From an uncultured Prevotellaceae bacterium (GTDB taxonomy: Bacteria > Bacteroidota > Bacteroidia > Bacteroidales > Bacteroidaceae): 15,004 bases of DNA. The stretch's first letter is position 1; each line of letters opens with the position of its first letter. Below, in pieces: positions 13,726 through 15,004 of this stretch. A program made the position numbers and the translations under genes. The stretch is taken from assembly GCA_937891085.1 (NCBI GenBank), contig CALAEY010000060.1, positions 1 through 15,004 on the forward strand, in the 5' to 3' direction. The notes under the pieces are model-generated. The model was not told the origin of the DNA and did no database searches. It worked only from the letters and a program-made list of their open reading frames with translations.

Positions 13726-14916
13726 ATCCTTGTTGACCATCGCAGCCACGCAGGAGTCAGACCACACATTCTCCGCAGTCTCTATCATGTCTATCACCGT
13801 ATAAATAGGTAGGATAATGCCAAGTACGGCAATGGGAGCCCCCACGCCAGACATCAGCGAGAGGGTGAGGAAGAAGCACCCCATAGGCACTCCAGCATTT
13901 CCGATGGCAGACACTACGGAGATAAGGAGCCAAAGCAGGATGGTGCCCAGCGTGATGGGTGTCTCTCCATTCTGCATCACGAAGAGAGAGGTGACCAGTA
14001 TGAAAGCAGCACATCCATTCATATTGATGGTAGTGCAGATGGGCAACACGAAGCGAGCTATCTCTCTACGAACACCCAAGCGTTGCTCTGCAGTATCCAT
14101 CGTTACAGGTAGGGTGGCAGCGCTGCTCTTGGTAAACAAAGCCATCAGTACAGCAGGCATCATCTTGCCAAGCGTCTGTATAGGGTTCAGTCCTCGCATC
14201 AAGAGGAAGATTGGCAGCACTATAAAGAACTGTATCACATTGCCACCCAGCACCACCATCACATATTTCCCTATGGAACTGGCCACCATGCCAGCACTAA
14301 CCTGTGCGGAAAGTTGGGCAGAGAATGCCACGATGCCCAGAGGCAGGGTATAGATCAATCCGCGGATGAGCAGGAAAAGCAGTTCTTGAAGCCCCAGCAA
14401 TCCTTTCACTACCACAGCCTTGTTCTCGCTTTCAGGCAAGCGTGAAAGTCCGATGCCCACAGCGAATGCCAAGATTAATAAAGAGAGTACATTACCTTCG
14501 AGAAATGGGCGCACCACATTGTTGGGTATCACACTCAGTATATGGCTGGAGTAGGAGAGCGGAGTCACATCACTTACAGCCTCTTCACCACCAGAAACCA
14601 CATCAAGTGGCAGATTCCCAGGAGCTATCAGCACATAGAGCAAGGCACCAATGGCTGCTGCAGCGATGGTAGTAAGTATGGTATAGATCATGGTGCGTCC
14701 GAAGATGCGCCCCATGCCCCCAGAGCCAAAAGAGGCAAAGGTGGTGATGACAGCCAGCACGATGGTTGGCACAGCCAAAAGTTGGAAAAGGCGGGTGTAA
14801 ATAGTGGCAATGAAATCCATCACCTCATTCAGCCAACTGATGCCAAGCAGACCAAGCAGAGCACCCACCACAAGCGCTCCTATCCATATGATAATCTTCC
14901 TCATAGTTGTATTCAT
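13717..14916 (-). CDS. Na+:dicarboxylate/amino-acid symporter family (SDF/DAACS), divergent
   Basis: This secondary transporter of the GltPh/EAAT fold has 399 residues from the chosen start, with eight membrane helices and two re-entrant hairpins. Hairpin 1 has TKSSAATLPVT (262-272). Helix 7 has TTINMNGCAAF (295-305) where GltPh has NMDGT. Helix 8 has IDMIETAENVWSD (375-387). Against GltPh, Asp394, Thr398, Asn401 and Asp405 are kept (376, 380, 383, 387). Asp312 is Asn300, Thr314 is Cys302, Asp390 is Tyr372 and Arg397 is Glu379, so the acidic-side-chain pocket is lost and the substrate is probably not aspartate or glutamate. The start is ATG at 14916: a perfect promoter box lies at 14932-14939, inside the longer TTG-started reading, which is therefore unlikely. 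It is transcribed towards the exonuclease gene. Confidence 0.88.
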   Translation of the reverse strand: MNTTMRKIIIWIGALVVGALLGLLGISWLNEVMDFIATIYTRLFQLLAVPTIVLAVITTFASFGSGGMGRIFGRTMIYTILTTIAAAAIGALLYVLIAPGNLPLDVVSGGEEAVSDVTPLSYSSHILSVIPNNVVRPFLEGNVLSLLILAFAVGIGLSRLPESENKAVVVKGLLGLQELLFLLIRGLIYTLPLGIVAFSAQLSAQVSAGMVASSIGKYVMVVLGGNVIQFFIVLPIFLLMRGLNPIQTLGKMMPAVLMALFTKSSAATLPVTMDTAEQRLGVRREIARFVLPICTTINMNGCAAFILVTSLFVMQNGETPITLGTILLWLLISVVSAIGNAGVPMGCFFLTLSLMSGVGAPIAVLGIILPIYTVIDMIETAENVWSDSCVAAMVNKDLG

Positions 14917-14931
14917 CTCTTTAGTTGGATG

Positions 14932-14939
14932 CAAAGATA
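14932..14939 (-). promoter_or_regulatory. Bacteroidota -7 box for the symporter gene
   Basis: On the minus strand the bases read TATCTTTG, an exact TAnnTTTG, ending 15 bases before ATG 14916. The best upstream TTTG-like element is GTTG (14968-14965), 25 bases away, which is longer than the usual 19-21. The mRNA leader would be about ten bases. The box is identical to that of the coiled-coil gene. Confidence 0.6.
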
Positions 14940-15004
14940 GGAAAAAATTTATAATGATTATCCGCAACCAGCCGATAGGTTTCTATTGTAGATTCGATGC
15001 CCAA

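Noticed and set aside
13817..14353. 178-codon plus-strand open frame opposite the symporter
   Set aside because: Covered by the symporter, which has clear family motifs; the opposite frame has no recognisable protein features.
14917..14967. Seventeen-residue N-terminal extension of the symporter from a TTG start
   Set aside because: A perfect TAnnTTTG promoter box (14932-14939) falls inside it, and the added residues precede the usual start of the family.

Overview
The window looks like a chromosomal segment from an anaerobic member of the Bacteroidota, most likely Prevotellaceae (Prevotella/Segatella-like). The grounds are Bacteroidota-type promoter boxes (TAnnTTTG) ahead of several genes, A-rich leaders that mostly lack a Shine-Dalgarno sequence, a seven-gene V/A-type ATPase operon containing a DUF2764 gene, and a eukaryote-like GT3 glycogen synthase next to a glycogen phosphorylase. 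The genus is inferred, not proven.

Layout. Positions 1-24 are a hairpin, probably the end of an upstream gene's terminator, followed by about 280 bases of very AT-rich non-coding DNA. From 305 to 7808 runs the ATPase operon in the order atpE, DUF2764, atpA, atpB, atpD, atpI, atpK, closed by a textbook intrinsic terminator (7829-7862). It gives a complete catalytic head (A, B), a central shaft (D), a peripheral stalk (E), the membrane stator (I) and the rotor ring (K). No F subunit or recognisable C subunit is present; the DUF2764 protein is the obvious candidate for part of that job. The rotor subunit keeps the residues that bind Na+ in Enterococcus hirae NtpK, so the enzyme may be Na+-coupled.

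The gap at 7863-8164 is not empty. It holds what looks like the severed C-terminal tail of a polysaccharide-type tyrosine kinase (six Tyr-Gly repeats, a basic end and a stop codon) with its own downstream hairpin. A pair of palindromic CTAATTAG sites and a good TAnnTTTG box then lead into the glycogen genes. Glycogen synthase (GT3) and glycogen phosphorylase (GT35) at 8165-12438 form a two-gene operon that builds and breaks down the same storage polymer.

The second gap (12439-12788) contains a terminator-like hairpin and the most unusual structure of the window: three exact-period 21-bp repeats lying inside a 73-bp imperfect palindrome, which is nested in a larger degenerate palindrome of about 178 bp with the same centre. 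After a good promoter follow a short, very acidic coiled-coil protein of unknown function and a DEDDh 3'-5' exonuclease, 7 bases apart. On the opposite strand, converging on and overlapping the exonuclease by 9 bases, is a Na+/dicarboxylate-family symporter whose side-chain-reading residues differ from those of known aspartate/glutamate carriers.
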